From assembly GCA_963756185.1 (NCBI GenBank), contig CAVWMS010000008.1:1-64000 (forward strand): a DNA stretch of 64,000 nt. Reading direction: 5' to 3'. Each line of letters begins with the position of its first letter. Position 1 is the first letter of the stretch. Positions 1-8,888 of the stretch are shown here, in pieces. Position numbers and translations under genes: made by a program. The notes below the pieces were generated by a model, which saw nothing but the letters and a program-made list of their open reading frames with translations, was not told the DNA's origin and made no database searches. Source of the stretch: DATAXI01 sp963756185. GTDB lineage: Bacteria; Verrucomicrobiota; Verrucomicrobiia; Chthoniobacterales; Chthoniobacteraceae.

Positions 1-13
1 CTCGTAGAAAGCG

Positions 14-1000
14 ATGAGATTCCCCCTCATTCTCGCCGCCGCCGCGGTCACGCTGTTTTCCGGCTGCACCCAGCACGGCGGCCAGGCTGCTGCTCCCGGC
101 GGGAATCTGGTCCTGCGCATCGGCCACTTCCCAAACATCACCCATGTCCAGGCCCTCGTCGCCAACGCGCTCAGCCGCCAGGGAAAGGGATGGTTCGAGC
201 AGCGCCTCGGCCCGGACGTGACCATCCAATGGTTCTCCTACAATGCCGGTCCCAGCGCGACCGAGGGCATCTTTGCCCGGACCGTCGATATGACTTACGT
301 CGGCCCCAGCCCCGCGATCAATGGCTACGCCCGCTCGAACGGCCAGGAGATGCGCATCATTTGCGGCGCGGCCGATGGCGGCAGCGCGCTCGTGGTGCAG
401 CCGGATGAAAACCTGAAGACGCCAGCCGATTTCCGCGGAAAGAAAATCGCCACGCCCCAGCTTGGCAACACCCAGGACATCGCCTGTCGCGCCTGGCTGA
501 CCGCGGGCGGATTGAAGATTACCCAGCTCGGCGGCGACGCCGAACTGTTGCCGACGCAAAACCCCGACCAGCTCGCCCTTTTCAAGCTCAAAAAAATCGA
601 CGCCGCCTGGACCGTCGAGCCGTGGGTCTCGCGCCTCGAAATGGATGCGGGCGGCAAGGTTCTCGTCGAGGACAGAACCTCGCCCGTCACGGTGCTGGTC
701 AGCAGCGCAAAATTTCTCGCCGACCACCGGGACGTCGCCGTGAAATTCGTCGCCGCGGAGCGCGACCTGACCGCCTGGATCCGGCAAAACCCGGCCGAAG
801 CCCAAAAGCTGGTCGAATACGAACTCGACGCGGAGACCCATGGCAAGATCGCGCCGGCGCTCATCGCCCATGCGTGGAACCGGATCGTCCTCACCGACGA
901 TGTCTCGCTCGAGTCGCTCCAAAGCTTCGTCACCAACGCCCAGGCGGCGGGCTTCCTCAAAAACGTCCCCGACCTCTCCCAACTCATCGTTCACCTATAA
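14..1000 (+). CDS. ABC transporter substrate-binding lipoprotein (SsuA/TauA/NrtA-like)
   Basis: Probably the periplasmic or surface-anchored binding protein of an importer for sulfonates, taurine, nitrate or a similar small solute. The 328-residue protein starts with a lipoprotein signal whose lipobox LFSGC puts the acylated Cys at residue 18. The mature part follows the NMT1/SsuA-like pattern: an early segment with GHFPNITHVQALV, a central block KTPADFRGKKIATPQLGNTQ, and a C-terminal helical lobe. It is followed directly by an ATPase and a permease, so the three form a complete importer. Substrate cannot be read from sequence; the assignment to sulfonate rather than nitrate or thiamine-precursor transport is open. 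The start lies 13 bases inside the window, so any upstream control region is not visible. Confidence 0.85.
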   Translation: MRFPLILAAAAVTLFSGCTQHGGQAAAPGGNLVLRIGHFPNITHVQALVANALSRQGKGWFEQRLGPDVTIQWFSYNAGPSATEGIFARTVDMTYVGPSPAINGYARSNGQEMRIICGAADGGSALVVQPDENLKTPADFRGKKIATPQLGNTQDIACRAWLTAGGLKITQLGGDAELLPTQNPDQLALFKLKKIDAAWTVEPWVSRLEMDAGGKVLVEDRTSPVTVLVSSAKFLADHRDVAVKFVAAERDLTAWIRQNPAEAQKLVEYELDAETHGKIAPALIAHAWNRIVLTDDVSLESLQSFVTNAQAAGFLKNVPDLSQLIVHL

Positions 1001-1039
1001 GGCAAAATGCGCGGCGAGCCGGCGGCCCGCCGATGGCCC

Positions 1040-1864
1040 ATGTCGAATAATCCGATCCCCATGGCACTGCGAGAAGAGTTGCAACCCATCGCGCCCGCGA
1101 AACTGGCCGTCGACCACGTCTCGAAGGAGTTCCGCACAGGACACGGCACTGTACAGGCGCTTCAGGATATCTCGCTCAGCATCAGCGAGGGCGAATTCGT
1201 CTGCCTCGTCGGCCAGAGCGGTTGCGGAAAATCGACGCTCCTCAATATCATCGCCGGCCTCGAGCACCCCGACTCCGGCCACGTCTTCGCCGATGGCAAA
1301 CCGATCACCGAACCGGGGCGGGACCGCATGGTGATGTTCCAGGAGCCCGCCCTCTTTCCCTGGCTGGACGTGACCAGCAACGTCCTCTTCGGCCTCAACC
1401 TCAAGCCAAACCTCACCCGCAGCGAACGCCGCGAGGTGGCCCGCTTCTACATCAAGCTCGTCGGCCTCGAACGCTTCGCCTCCTCCAATATCCACGAACT
1501 CTCCGGCGGCATGAAACAACGCGTCGCCCTCGCCCGCGCCCTCGCGCCAAATCCCCGCGTCCTTCTCATGGACGAGCCCTTCGCTGCGCTCGACGCCCTC
1601 ACCCGCGAGCAGCTCTACGGCGACATCCAGACAATCTGGGAGGCGCGCAAGAAGACCATCATTTTCGTCACCCACAACGTCCGCGAGGCCGCCTGCCTCG
1701 GCAATCGCGTCCTGCTCTTTTCCCCGCACCCGGGGCGCATCCGCGATGAATTCAAGATCGCGCTGCCGCGCCCCCGCGACATCAACTCCGTCGAGCTCGC
1801 GGAGTATTCCACTGAGATCACCCGCGCGCTCAAGGGGTATGGCAACGGACCCGTAGCCGAATGA
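1040..1864 (+). CDS. ABC transporter ATP-binding protein (SsuB/TauB-like)
   Basis: ATPase subunit of the importer. Counting from the chosen ATG, Walker A GQSGCGKST is at residues 58-66, the Q-loop reads MFQEPALFPW (the form common in SsuB/TauB), the signature is LSGGMKQR and Walker B is LLMDEPFAALD, with the switch His in FVTHNVREA. The open frame extends upstream to 1007, but those extra residues (MRGEPAARRWP) are arginine-rich and unlike the family; an ATG at 1061 is also possible. The gene ends in an ATGA overlap with the permease gene, which implies translational coupling. Confidence 0.9.
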   Translation: MSNNPIPMALREELQPIAPAKLAVDHVSKEFRTGHGTVQALQDISLSISEGEFVCLVGQSGCGKSTLLNIIAGLEHPDSGHVFADGKPITEPGRDRMVMFQEPALFPWLDVTSNVLFGLNLKPNLTRSERREVARFYIKLVGLERFASSNIHELSGGMKQRVALARALAPNPRVLLMDEPFAALDALTREQLYGDIQTIWEARKKTIIFVTHNVREAACLGNRVLLFSPHPGRIRDEFKIALPRPRDINSVELAEYSTEITRALKGYGNGPVAE

Positions 1865-2652
1865 ACCGCCAGCCGATCATCGCCATCCGCCGCGCCATCA
1901 CCTGCGTCGCCTTCTTCGCGGCCCTCGTTTACATCTGGCATTGCCTCGTGCAACGCGGCGTCTGGAGCTCGGTCATGATTCCCGATCCCTCCGCCGTATG
2001 GCGCTACCTCGTCGGCGCCATCAAGGATGGCACACTCCTGCAGGCCTCGCTTGTGACCATCCGCCGGCTCCTCATCGGCTACGTCATCGGCATCGTGCTC
2101 GGCATTCCCACCGGCCTTCTCACCGCCCGCTTCAAGCTTTTCTCGGACACCATCGGCGTCCTCGCCCTCGGCCTTCAAACCCTCCCCAGCGTCTGCTGGG
2201 TGCCCCTCGCCCTCCTCGGCTTCGGCCAGACAGAGGGCGCCATGCTTTTCGTGGTCGTCATGGGCTCCCTCTGGTCGATCATCATCGCCACGGACAACGG
2301 CGTCCGCAACGTCCCCCCCATCTTCTCCCGCGCCGCTCGCACCATGGGCTCGAAGCCCATCCACACCCTCGTCTTCGTCATGCTGCCCGCCTCGCTGCCC
2401 TTCATCGTCAGCGGCATGAAACAAGGCTGGGCCTTCGCCTGGCGCTCGCTCATGGCCGCCGAGATTTACGTCCCCATCCTCACCGGCTTCGGCCTCGGCC
2501 AGCTCCTCGACAATGGCCGCTCCCTCGTCGCCATGGACCAGGTCATCGGCGTCATGATCGTCATCATCGTCATCGGCCTGCTTGCCGACAAAATCCTCTT
2601 CTCGCCCTGGGAACGCTTTCTCCATTCCCGCTGGGGTACGGGCAGGGCCTGA
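1861..2652 (+). CDS. ABC transporter permease (SsuC/TauC-like)
   Basis: Inner-membrane channel subunit of the importer, 263 residues with about six hydrophobic segments, the normal size for the family. The binding-protein-dependent transport signature region is seen as FSRAARTMGSKPIHTLVFVMLPASLPFIVSG, broken here only for reference into its EAA-loop core TMGSKP and VMLPASLP. Its start codon overlaps the stop of the ATPase gene by four bases (ATGA), so binding protein, ATPase and permease read as one operon. Nothing unusual is visible. Confidence 0.88.
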   Translation: MNRQPIIAIRRAITCVAFFAALVYIWHCLVQRGVWSSVMIPDPSAVWRYLVGAIKDGTLLQASLVTIRRLLIGYVIGIVLGIPTGLLTARFKLFSDTIGVLALGLQTLPSVCWVPLALLGFGQTEGAMLFVVVMGSLWSIIIATDNGVRNVPPIFSRAARTMGSKPIHTLVFVMLPASLPFIVSGMKQGWAFAWRSLMAAEIYVPILTGFGLGQLLDNGRSLVAMDQVIGVMIVIIVIGLLADKILFSPWERFLHSRWGTGRA

Positions 2653-2703
2653 CCGGAGCTATTTCTCGCAAATTGCCAATTTCCGGCTAGCAGTTATCAA
2701 TCC

Positions 2704-3528
2704 ATGGACCAGTTCGGCAAAGTGGCTGTCGCCTCAACCTTCTCGCCGCGCTTTCTTCCGATCCTGTCCGAGGCCAGGGCAATCGCCGCGCTGCTCGACC
2801 GTCCGCTCGAAGTCATCCACGCCGGCGCCGACACGCCGGAAAACCAGGACCGCTTCTCGCAGGCCTTTGCCGAGCTGCAATTCTCCGGCCCGATCCATTG
2901 GCGCCAGGCCGCCCAACCCTCCGCCGCCATCATCCAGGCCGCGCACGATGCCGGCATCGGCCTGCTCGTCGCCGGCGCCATGGAACGCGACATCGAAGGC
3001 CGCTTCTTTCTCGGCAAGGTTTCCCGCGTCCTCGTGCGCGAGGCCCCCTGCTCGCTCCTTCTCTTTGTCAGCCCAAACCGCGAGCCCACCCCGCTTCGCA
3101 AGCTCGCCGTCATCGTCGATCTCACCGACTCCTCGCGCGACGCCCTGCGCGCCACGCTTGACCTCGCCGCGCGCTCCAATTCCGAGGAGGTCCACGTCCT
3201 GCGCATCTTCACCATCTTCGCCCAGTTCCTCGCCGAGCCCCATGAATTCATCAAAGGCGAGGAAACCAGCGCCCTCGAAGCCGAGGAAACCCGCCTCAAC
3301 GCCTTCGTCGAGCAATTCGACATCGCCGCCATCCCCGTCATCACCCGCTGCATCGAAGGCACCACCGGCTTCGCCGCCGCCGACTACGTCCAGTCCATCG
3401 GCGCCAACCTCCTCGTCGTCGCCGGCGAGGTCGCATCCGGCCACGCCCAATTCCCCGCCCGCATGGAATGGCTCGAAAACGTAATCCCCACCAACCTCCT
3501 CGTTGTTCGCCCCTCCATTCCCGTTTAG
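2704..3528 (+). CDS. Tandem-domain universal stress protein (UspA family)
   Basis: A 274-residue protein with two Usp-like halves. The first runs from about residue 5 to 120 and ends GIGLLVAGAMERDIEGRFF and APCSLLLFV, resembling the G-x2-G-x9-G(S/T) nucleotide-binding end of Usp domains; the second starts at LRKLAVIVDLTDSSRDAL and ends NLLVVRPSIPV. Usp proteins bind ATP or sense stress; no specific role can be given. It follows the ABC importer by 51 bases and may be co-transcribed. The last 34 coding bases are the first part of a 95-bp tandem repeat that continues beyond the stop codon, so the 3' end of this gene was copied several times downstream. Confidence 0.82.
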   Translation: MDQFGKVAVASTFSPRFLPILSEARAIAALLDRPLEVIHAGADTPENQDRFSQAFAELQFSGPIHWRQAAQPSAAIIQAAHDAGIGLLVAGAMERDIEGRFFLGKVSRVLVREAPCSLLLFVSPNREPTPLRKLAVIVDLTDSSRDALRATLDLAARSNSEEVHVLRIFTIFAQFLAEPHEFIKGEETSALEAEETRLNAFVEQFDIAAIPVITRCIEGTTGFAAADYVQSIGANLLVVAGEVASGHAQFPARMEWLENVIPTNLLVVRPSIPV

Positions 3529-3876
3529 TGCGCATTCACAAATACTGTGGCCGCTTCAAGAGTCCCCGAAAGGGGACGGTAGACAATAGCCCTCCTCGTT
3601 GTTCGCCCCTCCATTCCCGTTTAGTGCACATTCACAAATACTGTGGCCGCTTCAAGAGTCCCCGAAGGGGACGGTAGACAATAGCCCTCCTCGTTGTTCG
3701 CCCCTCCATTCCCGTTTAGTGCACATTCACAAATACTGTGGCCGCTTCAAGAGTCCCCGAAGGGGACGGTAGACAATAGCCCTCCTCGTTGTTCGCCCCT
3801 CCATTCCCGTTTAGTGCACATTCACAAATACTGTGGCCGCTTCAAGAGTCCCCGAAGGGGACGGTAGACAATAGCC
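3495..3876. repeat. Four-copy 95/96-bp tandem repeat overlapping the Usp gene end
   Basis: Copies start at 3495, 3591, 3686 and 3781. Each begins with CCTCCTCGTTGTTCGCCCC (the last codons and TAG of the Usp gene) and continues with a segment holding the palindrome GTCCCCGAAGGGGAC and ending GACAATAGC. Copy 1 has one extra A in the palindrome and a G instead of A in its early TGCGCATTC; otherwise the copies appear identical. There are no unique spacers, so this is not a CRISPR array. Confidence 0.95.
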
Positions 3877-3942
3877 AGGGGCTTCAGCCCCTGGGTTCAC
3901 GTGCAACGCGGTTAAGTCCCGCAGGGACGGCAGAGGCTACAG
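3529..3942. repeat. Dispersed triple-hairpin repeat, copy 1 (expanded)
   Basis: The tail after the last tandem copy carries AGGGGCTTCAGCCCCT and then GTCCCGCAGGGAC, so a complete unit has three consecutive palindromes preceded by AATACTGTGGCCGC. The same order of blocks recurs at 17794-17960. It looks like a REP-type structured intergenic element; no coding potential is seen. Confidence 0.8.
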
Positions 3943-3976
3943 ATTTTTTTAAACTGCTCCAATCCCGCCCGCTCCC

Positions 3977-6127
3977 TCACGCCCCGCTCGGTTTCGCCGA
4001 CTCGATGATTTTCAGGTAAGGATCGTCGCCCGGTAACGAGGACATCATCAACTCCAGATGCGTGATGAAAGTTTTCGCGTCCTCCTGGTCGGCCGCCCCT
4101 ACGAACGTCTGCAGCTCGGAAGCGAAATGGTTCCGCGCATCGTTCGAGTCCACCTTCGTCCCCGTGGATACATGCTCCTCGATCACGTGCTGCAGCTTCT
4201 TCTCCTCGCCCTCCGGCCCTTGCGCGGCCAGGAGGTACTTCATTTTTTGCACGTCGGAAAGTTGCGGCAGCGTCTTCACCACTTCATAAATCTTCTGCGC
4301 CGTCACTGCATCCTTGGGAACCGGCTCCTTTAGCAAGACCTCCGGTATCAGGTTGTCGATCATCATGTCCCAGTAATCGTGCGCCGAATCCGCGATCGGT
4401 TTCGGATACGTTACGATCGAGTCCCCGACCGCCAGTTGGATCAGGTCGATTCCGTCGCTCGCCGACTCCGTTTGCGCCTCGAGAAGATGCCACGGGGCGG
4501 GGTTGTACGGATTCCTTTGGATCGCCTGCATCAGCAATGTCCTTCCGACCCTCCTTTGTTCGGATTTCGGCAATTCATTATAGAGGTTTACCGCCAGCCG
4601 CGTATCGGTATACGAAGCCAGGCCCTGGGCCATGGCCATATCCTGTTCCGCGCGGGAATACTCCTTGGTCGGCCACACATGAGTGAGCCCCGACTCCATC
4701 GCCAGCGCCAGGCCGATTTGATAATCGGAGTGGGACCATGCCCGGCCGTTCTGTTCATCCAGCCCCGGCGCCTCGCCTATCTCGTTGAAAAGCCAGCTTC
4801 CCCACGTTTTCTTCGGGCCGCCCGCGAAGCCCTGCTCGATCACGGTATGAAAGTAACCCTGGTCAAACTGGTATGACATCAGATTCGAATGCCCGGGCTG
4901 TCCCGCCATCATCGCCGGAGCGCACAGCGCCACGTGGGTTTCGACGCTGATCGGCGCCATTATCGTGCAAATGCCCCCGTGCACGATCAGGTCAGGCCAC
5001 GCGCTCCAATACCATGCCGAGGGTTGAAGCTCGCGCCTCCATTCATCCGCCCCGTCCGTGTACGGACCGTACTCGTGGTAGCGTTCGGAGCCATGGAGCC
5101 CCTGGTATTTCTCCCAAATATAAACCGCCTCCCAAATCGGATAGGCATGGTGCAGCGGCATCAAGAGAGGCCACGGCGCGCTGTCCATCGGAAATCGCGG
5201 CCATGGCGCTGCCGGCGAACTCTGCTTCGTCTCATAGATGGCCGCCAGGTAGCGCAGCCACGTCGCCGCATCCGGCGCTTCGTCCCGTTCGGGCGGCCTT
5301 TCTCCCAGCCAGACCAGCGCACTCTTGAGCAGATCGTGAAGTGCGCCCTGGTCGTTGATTTTTGCGATCTGGTCGTCATCGACATCGTGGGCCTTGAGGT
5401 AGGCCGCCAGCTTCGCCCTCACGATCTGATCCTGGAATATCTTTAGCGCGGTTGTTTTTGTCTCGTCCATGTAGTTCGCGATCTCGCGCACAAGCCGGTC
5501 CGCCTCCGGGCGCGGCTTCGCGCCATTCGATTCCTCCATCACTTTATCCGCAATTCCCACCCCCGGCGCATCCGTCGTCCCCTGGCCCAGCGCGGAGCAC
5601 ATCCTCACATAACTGATGATCTCCGCCAGCATCGGCTCCGGCGCGGACGCGCCCGGCGGTGGAAACCGGACGCCCAGGTCGGAGTCGGGCCGTTCCTTCG
5701 CGCCATTGGTTCGCTCCGCCACCGCGTCGGCGATAACCAGCGACCGGTATTTCGCGACGAACTCCCAACCCAGCTCGTCCCGAAGCCTCGCATAATTCTC
5801 CAAAATGCTCGGATCCGGCGGATCGAACTCCGCGAACATCGCGTCACGGAGCATCGGGTCCGCATCCACCTCCGTCAGGTACGAAAGGGCCGCGCTGTTC
5901 CCCGCTTTGCTGAGTTCCTGCGCCACCGTCCGCTCGGCCAGGCTCACATAGGCTGCCCTCATCGCGGGGTCAAGATTCCCGCCCGCCTGCTCGACCCGCT
6001 CGAGGATCGCCGCCAGGCCCGCCTTGAAATCCTGCCCCATCGCCACACCCAGCGGCGCGCAAAGCAATGCGCAAAGGAGGGCCGTAAAACAAATCCCCCT
6101 CCGCGCGCGCCAAGCCGGACTCTGCAT
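3977..6127 (-). CDS. Exported protein of unknown function, ~716 aa
   Basis: I do not recognise the family. The chosen ATG at 6127 gives MQSPAWRARRGICFTALLCA followed by a hydrophobic stretch ending near AMGQ, a good Sec signal peptide; the frame is open to 6199 but the extra residues would bury that signal. The mature protein has two copies of an internal motif: ERTNGAKERPDSDLGVRF near residue 155 and EESNGAKPRPEADRLVREI about 60 residues later, each preceded by a short helical segment, suggesting an internal duplication. A middle domain is rich in Trp/Tyr/Gly (PWPRFPMDSAPWPLLMP) and the C-terminal third is helical. It stands alone, convergent with the Usp gene and divergent from bioB. Confidence 0.7.
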   Translation of the reverse strand: MQSPAWRARRGICFTALLCALLCAPLGVAMGQDFKAGLAAILERVEQAGGNLDPAMRAAYVSLAERTVAQELSKAGNSAALSYLTEVDADPMLRDAMFAEFDPPDPSILENYARLRDELGWEFVAKYRSLVIADAVAERTNGAKERPDSDLGVRFPPPGASAPEPMLAEIISYVRMCSALGQGTTDAPGVGIADKVMEESNGAKPRPEADRLVREIANYMDETKTTALKIFQDQIVRAKLAAYLKAHDVDDDQIAKINDQGALHDLLKSALVWLGERPPERDEAPDAATWLRYLAAIYETKQSSPAAPWPRFPMDSAPWPLLMPLHHAYPIWEAVYIWEKYQGLHGSERYHEYGPYTDGADEWRRELQPSAWYWSAWPDLIVHGGICTIMAPISVETHVALCAPAMMAGQPGHSNLMSYQFDQGYFHTVIEQGFAGGPKKTWGSWLFNEIGEAPGLDEQNGRAWSHSDYQIGLALAMESGLTHVWPTKEYSRAEQDMAMAQGLASYTDTRLAVNLYNELPKSEQRRVGRTLLMQAIQRNPYNPAPWHLLEAQTESASDGIDLIQLAVGDSIVTYPKPIADSAHDYWDMMIDNLIPEVLLKEPVPKDAVTAQKIYEVVKTLPQLSDVQKMKYLLAAQGPEGEEKKLQHVIEEHVSTGTKVDSNDARNHFASELQTFVGAADQEDAKTFITHLELMMSSLPGDDPYLKIIESAKPSGA

Positions 6128-6220
6128 AAGTTGAACAATATACGCGATCAAAGCCGCTATATGCCACGCGATCTTTTGAGGGGGCAACCCACCCGGCAAG
6201 GCGCCCTACCGACGCCAGAT

Positions 6221-6256
6221 CCTTCGAATTTCGAGTTTCGAATTTCGAATTTCCCC
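6221..6256. repeat. TTCGAATTTC-type short tandem repeat upstream of bioB
   Basis: Three to four near-perfect reiterations of TTCGAATTTCGA lie about 20 bases before the bioB start. The same short motif, in either orientation, fills the exbB-exbD gap at 13557-13737. Confidence 0.8.
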
Positions 6257-6276
6257 CCTACCCTGTTCGCGCAATC

Positions 6277-7244
6277 ATGAAGCTCGCCGACCTCCAGCGC
6301 ATCTACGATTCCCCCTTCTTCGACCTCATTTCTCGCGCCCGCGCGGTTTATCTCGACCACTGGCCGCGCAATGAAGTCCAGCTCTGCACCCTCCTCTCCA
6401 TCAAGACCGGCGGCTGCTCGGAGGATTGCGCCTACTGCGCCCAAAGCGCCCGCTACGACACCCCCGTCAAGCCCGCACCCTTGATGCCCGTCTCCGACGT
6501 CCTCGACGTCGCCCGCCGCGCCCGCGACAACGGCTCGACCCGCTTTTGCATGGGCGCGGCGTGGAAAGGCGTGCGCGAAGGCGACGCCCGTTTCGACCAG
6601 GTCCTAGACATCGTGCGCCAGGTCAGCCGGCTCGGCATGGAGGTTTGCGTCACCCTCGGCCAGCTTTCCCTCAACGAGGCCCGCCTCCTCAAGCAAGCCG
6701 GCGTCACCGCCTACAATCACAACATCGATACCTCGCCCGAGTTTTATCCCGAAGATCGTCTCGACCCACACCTTCCAGGATCGCCTCGATACCATCGCCG
6801 CCGTCCAGGCCTCCGGCATGGCCGTCTGCTGCGGCGGCATCATCGGCATGGGCGAGACCGAGCACGACCGTCTGCGCATGCTCGAGGTCCTCGCCAATTT
6901 CGATCCCGCGCCCGAGAGCGTGCCTATCAATTGCCTCATGGCCATGCCGGGCACGCCGCTCGAAGAGCAGCCGCCGGTGGATATTTTCCAGCTCGTCCGC
7001 CTCATCGCCGCCACGCGCATCGCGCTGCCCGCGCGCCAAGGTCCGGCTCTCCGCCGGGCCGCACCCGCCTGACACGCGAAGGCCAGGCGCTTTGCTTTTT
7101 CGCCGGCGCCAATTCGATTTTCTACGGCGACAAGCTGCTCACGGCCAAAAACCCCGGGACGGACCATGACCGCAAGCTCATGGAAGAGCTCGATCTTCTG
7201 CCGCAGGCGCCCTTCACCGACTGCGCCGCCGTGCCGCTGTGTGA
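6277..7244 (+). pseudogene. bioB: Biotin synthase, reading frame broken by three single-base insertions
   Basis: Radical-SAM enzyme that inserts sulfur into dethiobiotin. The N-terminal part is unmistakable: the [4Fe-4S] motif CSEDCAYC has its cysteines at residues 47, 51 and 54 (CX3CX2C), followed by STRFCMGAAWK and YNHNIDTSPEFYP. The family pattern then jumps frame near 6750 (extra base in CCCG), continues as MAVCCGGIIGMGETEHDR and CLMAMPGTPLEEQ, jumps again near 7034 (extra C) and near 7058 (extra C), returning to GQALCFFAGANSIFYGDKLL. All three are +1 insertions at C/G runs, so sequencing error is as likely as decay. The 3' end is uncertain; a TGA at 7242 is plausible. No other biotin genes are nearby. 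Confidence 0.85.
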
Positions 7245-7298
7245 CAAGCACACACGTCCAGCGGCGGTCCGGTTCCGATATAGTGCGCATAGAGGAAT

Positions 7299-8255
7299 AT
7301 GGCTATCTCTTTCAAAGACCTCAGCGAACGCGACATGCTCGCCCTCGCCGTCAGCCTCGAGGAGGAGCACGGCCGCATCTATGCCGATTTCGCGGAGGGA
7401 TTGCGCAAGAATTTCCCCGCGACGGCCCGCATCCTCGAGAAGATGCGCGAAGAGGAATCCGGGCATCGCCGCCGACTGCTGGATCAATACAAGGCCCGTT
7501 TCGGCGATCATATCCCGCTGATCCGTCGCACCGATTAAAGGGCTTCACCAATCACAAAGCCGTTCTGGCTCGCATCGCCCTCAACTCGAAGCCGTCCGCA
7601 ACGCCGCCGCCGTCATGGAACTCGAGACCACCCGCTTTTACGAGGCCGCCGCCCAGCGGACCACCGACGTCGGCACCCGCAAGCTCCTGGGCGACCTCGC
7701 GGAATCGAGCGGCAGCACACCGAGCTGGCCGAATCGCTCGAAGACCAGGCCTCTCAGCCGGGCGAGCGCGCCGCCGAGGACCAGGCGCAGCGCCGCTTGT
7801 TCGTCCTGCAGATCGTGCAGCCAGGCCTCGCCGGCCTCATGGATGGCTCGGTATCCACCCTGGCGCCGATCTTCGCCGCCGCCTTCGCCACCCATCAAAC
7901 CAAACCGACGCTCCTCGTCGGCCTCGCCGCATCCGTCGGCGCCGGCATCAGCATGGGTTTCGCCGAGGCGCTCTCGGACGACGGCGCCCTCAGCGGTCGT
8001 GGCCGTCCCTTTCTGCGCGGCGTCATTTGCGGCCTCATGACCGCCCTGGGCGGCCTCGGCCACAGCCTGCCCTTTCTTGCGAGATCGTTTGGTTTCGCCT
8101 TTGGCCTCGCCGTCTGCGTCGTCTTTGTCGAGCTGCTCGTGATCGCCTGGATTCGCCACCGCTACATGGACACGCCCCTGCTCGCCGCCGCGTTTCAAGT
8201 AGTGGTTGGCGGCGTCCTCGTATTCATCGCCGGCATCCTGATCGGCTCATCCTAG
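7299..8255 (+). pseudogene. Membrane-bound ferritin-like/VIT1 protein (MbfA type), frameshifted
   Basis: Homologues couple an N-terminal rubrerythrin-like di-iron domain to a VIT1/CCC1 membrane domain and are linked to iron efflux. The first 79 residues carry LEEEHGRIYADFAEG and MREEESGHRRRLLDQY, typical ferritin-like helices. The second helix pair (METTRFYEAAAQRTTDVGTRKLL region, from about 7600) lies in another frame, and the VIT1 part from 7797 (GLMDGSVSTLAPIFAAAFA, GISMGFAEALSDDG, then three hydrophobic segments ending ILIGSS) is back in the first. Missing bases near 7537, 7585 and 7705 would restore one frame; the first two positions are approximate. The start at 7299 has a good AGAGGA ribosome site. 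Confidence 0.78.
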
Positions 8256-8267
8256 TAATACTGAGCC

Positions 8268-8480
8268 ATGCAGGACATCGGAAAACTTCTCTTCATCGCC
8301 GGCCTCGCAATCGCCGCAATAGGTCTGCTGATCTGGAAAACCGGCGGCCTCGGCATCCTTGGCCGGCTGCCCGGTGACATATCCGTCCACCGCCCCGGCT
8401 TCTCATTCTACTTCCCCATCGCCACGTGCATCCTCGTCAGCCTCCTGCTCACGCTTCTCATGTGGCTCTTCCGCCGTTAG
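8268..8480 (+). CDS. DUF2905 family small membrane protein
   Basis: A 70-residue protein with two hydrophobic segments flanking the conserved core GRLPGDISVHRPGFSFYFPIATCILVS and a final WLFRR, which is the DUF2905 pattern (core shown: GRLPGDI, FYFPIATC). Function is unknown in this family. It starts 12 bases after the MbfA-like gene and may be in the same transcript. Confidence 0.88.
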   Translation: MQDIGKLLFIAGLAIAAIGLLIWKTGGLGILGRLPGDISVHRPGFSFYFPIATCILVSLLLTLLMWLFRR

Positions 8481-8537
8481 TCTAAAGTCTCTCTCTGCTT
8501 TCCTTTGCGCCTCTGCGCCTTTGCGTGAGGCATCAAA

Positions 8538-8795
8538 CTAATGCCCGAAATTCCCCTGCTGGTCCTTGCTATCGAGGATCGTCTTGTGATTCGGGTCCCA
8601 CATCCAGGAGCCCGGTTGCGCTGGTGCGGTGGTTTGCTGCTGCTTGGCCGTCTGCAACTGCTGCTCCAGGTTCGCGATCTGCGCGCTCATGTTGTTTAGC
8701 GTATCCTTGCTCACCATTTGCCACGGCATGAAATCTAGATGCAGCATGGCGAACGCCAACCCCACTCCAAAGAGCATTGCGATAAGTGTTTTCAT
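8538..8795 (-). CDS. Small membrane-anchored protein with a short coiled coil
   Basis: 85 residues: an N-terminal hydrophobic segment (MKTLIAMLFGVGLAFAML) followed by a Gln/Leu-rich heptad stretch (NMSAQIANLEQQLQTAKQQQ) and a polar tail. I do not recognise the family. It is the last gene of the long leftward envelope operon, 93 bases after the PpiC gene, and its size and topology suggest an accessory envelope factor. Confidence 0.6.
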   Translation of the reverse strand: MKTLIAMLFGVGLAFAMLHLDFMPWQMVSKDTLNNMSAQIANLEQQLQTAKQQQTTAPAQPGSWMWDPNHKTILDSKDQQGNFGH

Positions 8796-8888
8796 ACGGA
8801 TGAAGCCAGTCTCTCATTTGCGCACCAAGGCGCGCAATGCTGTTGCTGCCCGCAAACTGCCATATCACCCGCAATAATCAAGCGCCGG

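Noticed and set aside
1..13. Riboswitch or promoter upstream of the ABC importer
   Set aside because: Only 13 bases precede the gene in this window, so nothing can be judged.
3495..3876. Possible CRISPR array
   Set aside because: Copies abut with no spacers, the unit is 95 bases and contains coding sequence of the Usp gene; no cas genes are present.
6277..7521. 414-aa ORF taken as one intact bioB
   Set aside because: Between about 6750 and 7060 and after 7245 the frame is wrong; it is open by chance and overlaps the next gene.
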